Below are positions 6,777 to 7,100 of a DNA stretch of 7,100 nt, piece by piece. This DNA comes from Rhodocyclales bacterium (lineage in GTDB: Bacteria; Pseudomonadota; Gammaproteobacteria; Burkholderiales; Rhodocyclaceae). The notes beneath the pieces were generated by a model that was given only the letters and a program-made list of their open reading frames with translations, was not told the DNA's origin and made no database searches. The stretch lies in contig JAJTBM010000150.1 in assembly GCA_021286885.1 (NCBI GenBank), positions 1 through 7,100 on the forward strand, in the 5' to 3' direction. Made by a program: the position numbers and the translations under genes. Positions within the stretch are counted from its first letter, which is position 1. Each line of letters starts with the position of its first letter.

Positions 6777-7100
6777 ATGAAACACTACTGGTATGGATGC
6801 GTACTGGCCTGTTTTGTAGCCGCCTGTGCCACACCGGAAAAAGTGGTGCAGACACCTGCGAGTGGGGCGCCACGGGAACCGGTGGCTGAAGTCTATCCGG
6901 TGGATGGGGCCGCTACGCGCCAGGAAATGGAGCTGGCTGAGGCTCAGAAGTGGATGCTGGAAATGAAGATCAACGCACATATGGCGGTTGATCCCAACTT
7001 CATTCCATTCGAGAAGATGAGTCCGCGCCTGGATCAGGTGGGGCAGGGGCAATTGATGCGCTTGCTTCCCCGCTTGCAGGCCAGCAAGAGCATCTTGCTG
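6777..7100 (+). CDS. Putative T6SS-associated lipoprotein, probably OmpA-like (3' end outside the window)
   Basis: This frame is open for 108 codons to the window edge, so only the N-terminal part is seen. The first 17 residues form a lipoprotein signal: a short basic start (MKH), a hydrophobic stretch and a lipobox VAAC with Cys17 as the probable lipidated residue. Ala follows it, so outer-membrane sorting is likely. A Pro-rich linker and a helical segment (AEAQKWMLEMKINAHM) follow. From about residue 73, the pattern FIPFEKMSPRLDQVG...LMRLLPRLQASKSILL resembles the start of an OmpA-type peptidoglycan-binding domain. Start ATG 6777 has AGGG 7 nt upstream, a stop at 6765-6767 bars a longer form, and GTG 6774 is the only alternative. 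It does not resemble TssJ. A role in anchoring the apparatus to the cell wall (TagL-like) is inferred from context and would need the missing C-terminus. Confidence 0.75.
   Translation, partial: MKHYWYGCVLACFVAACATPEKVVQTPASGAPREPVAEVYPVDGAATRQEMELAEAQKWMLEMKINAHMAVDPNFIPFEKMSPRLDQVGQGQLMRLLPRLQASKSILL

Noticed and set aside
6777..7100. Lipoprotein gene as tssJ
   Set aside because: It has a lipobox, but the mature sequence lacks the beta-rich pattern expected of TssJ and instead shows a helical segment followed by an OmpA-like start.
1..7100. CRISPR arrays, tRNA or rRNA genes, insertion sequences, attachment sites
   Set aside because: I saw no regularly spaced repeats, RNA gene sequence, transposase frame or flanking terminal repeats anywhere in the window.

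Overview
This window is part of a type VI secretion system (T6SS) locus. All the genes lie on the + strand, in the order tssM, tssB, tssC, hcp (tssD), then the start of a lipoprotein gene that runs off the right edge. The protein sequences and moderately GC-rich coding DNA suggest a proteobacterium. The Hcp and TssB N-termini look most like those of Burkholderiales (beta-proteobacteria), but this is a judgement from memory of the families, not a database result.

Layout. Positions 1-183 are an AT-rich leader with no visible gene, only a weak promoter candidate and short repeats. Positions 184-3852 encode TssM (IcmF family), the inner-membrane protein of the membrane complex, complete with three membrane segments and a P-loop NTPase domain. 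Positions 3853-4117 are a second AT-rich leader carrying an inverted repeat, two copies of a 10-bp palindrome and a weak promoter candidate. Positions 4118-6114 hold tssB and tssC, which overlap by 4 nt and encode the contractile sheath. A 44-nt gap with a small hairpin followed by a T-run leads to hcp (6159-6656), the inner-tube protein. A strong intrinsic terminator (6672-6706) follows hcp. From 6777 to the right edge is the 5' part of a lipoprotein gene, probably an OmpA-like, peptidoglycan-binding accessory protein.

How they work together. TssM forms the trans-envelope channel with TssJ and TssL, which are not in this window. TssB and TssC build the sheath around the Hcp tube. Sheath contraction drives the Hcp tube, with its VgrG tip, out through the TssM complex. 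The downstream lipoprotein may tie the apparatus to the cell wall or outer membrane. The layout suggests at least two transcription units (tssM, and tssBC-hcp), with hcp probably the most strongly expressed gene.

I found no evidence of a wholly new system. The core genes are canonical and intact. The points worth a second look are the repeat-rich leaders, a possible long-range RNA pairing over the tssB ribosome binding site, the transcript punctuation on either side of hcp, and the incomplete lipoprotein.
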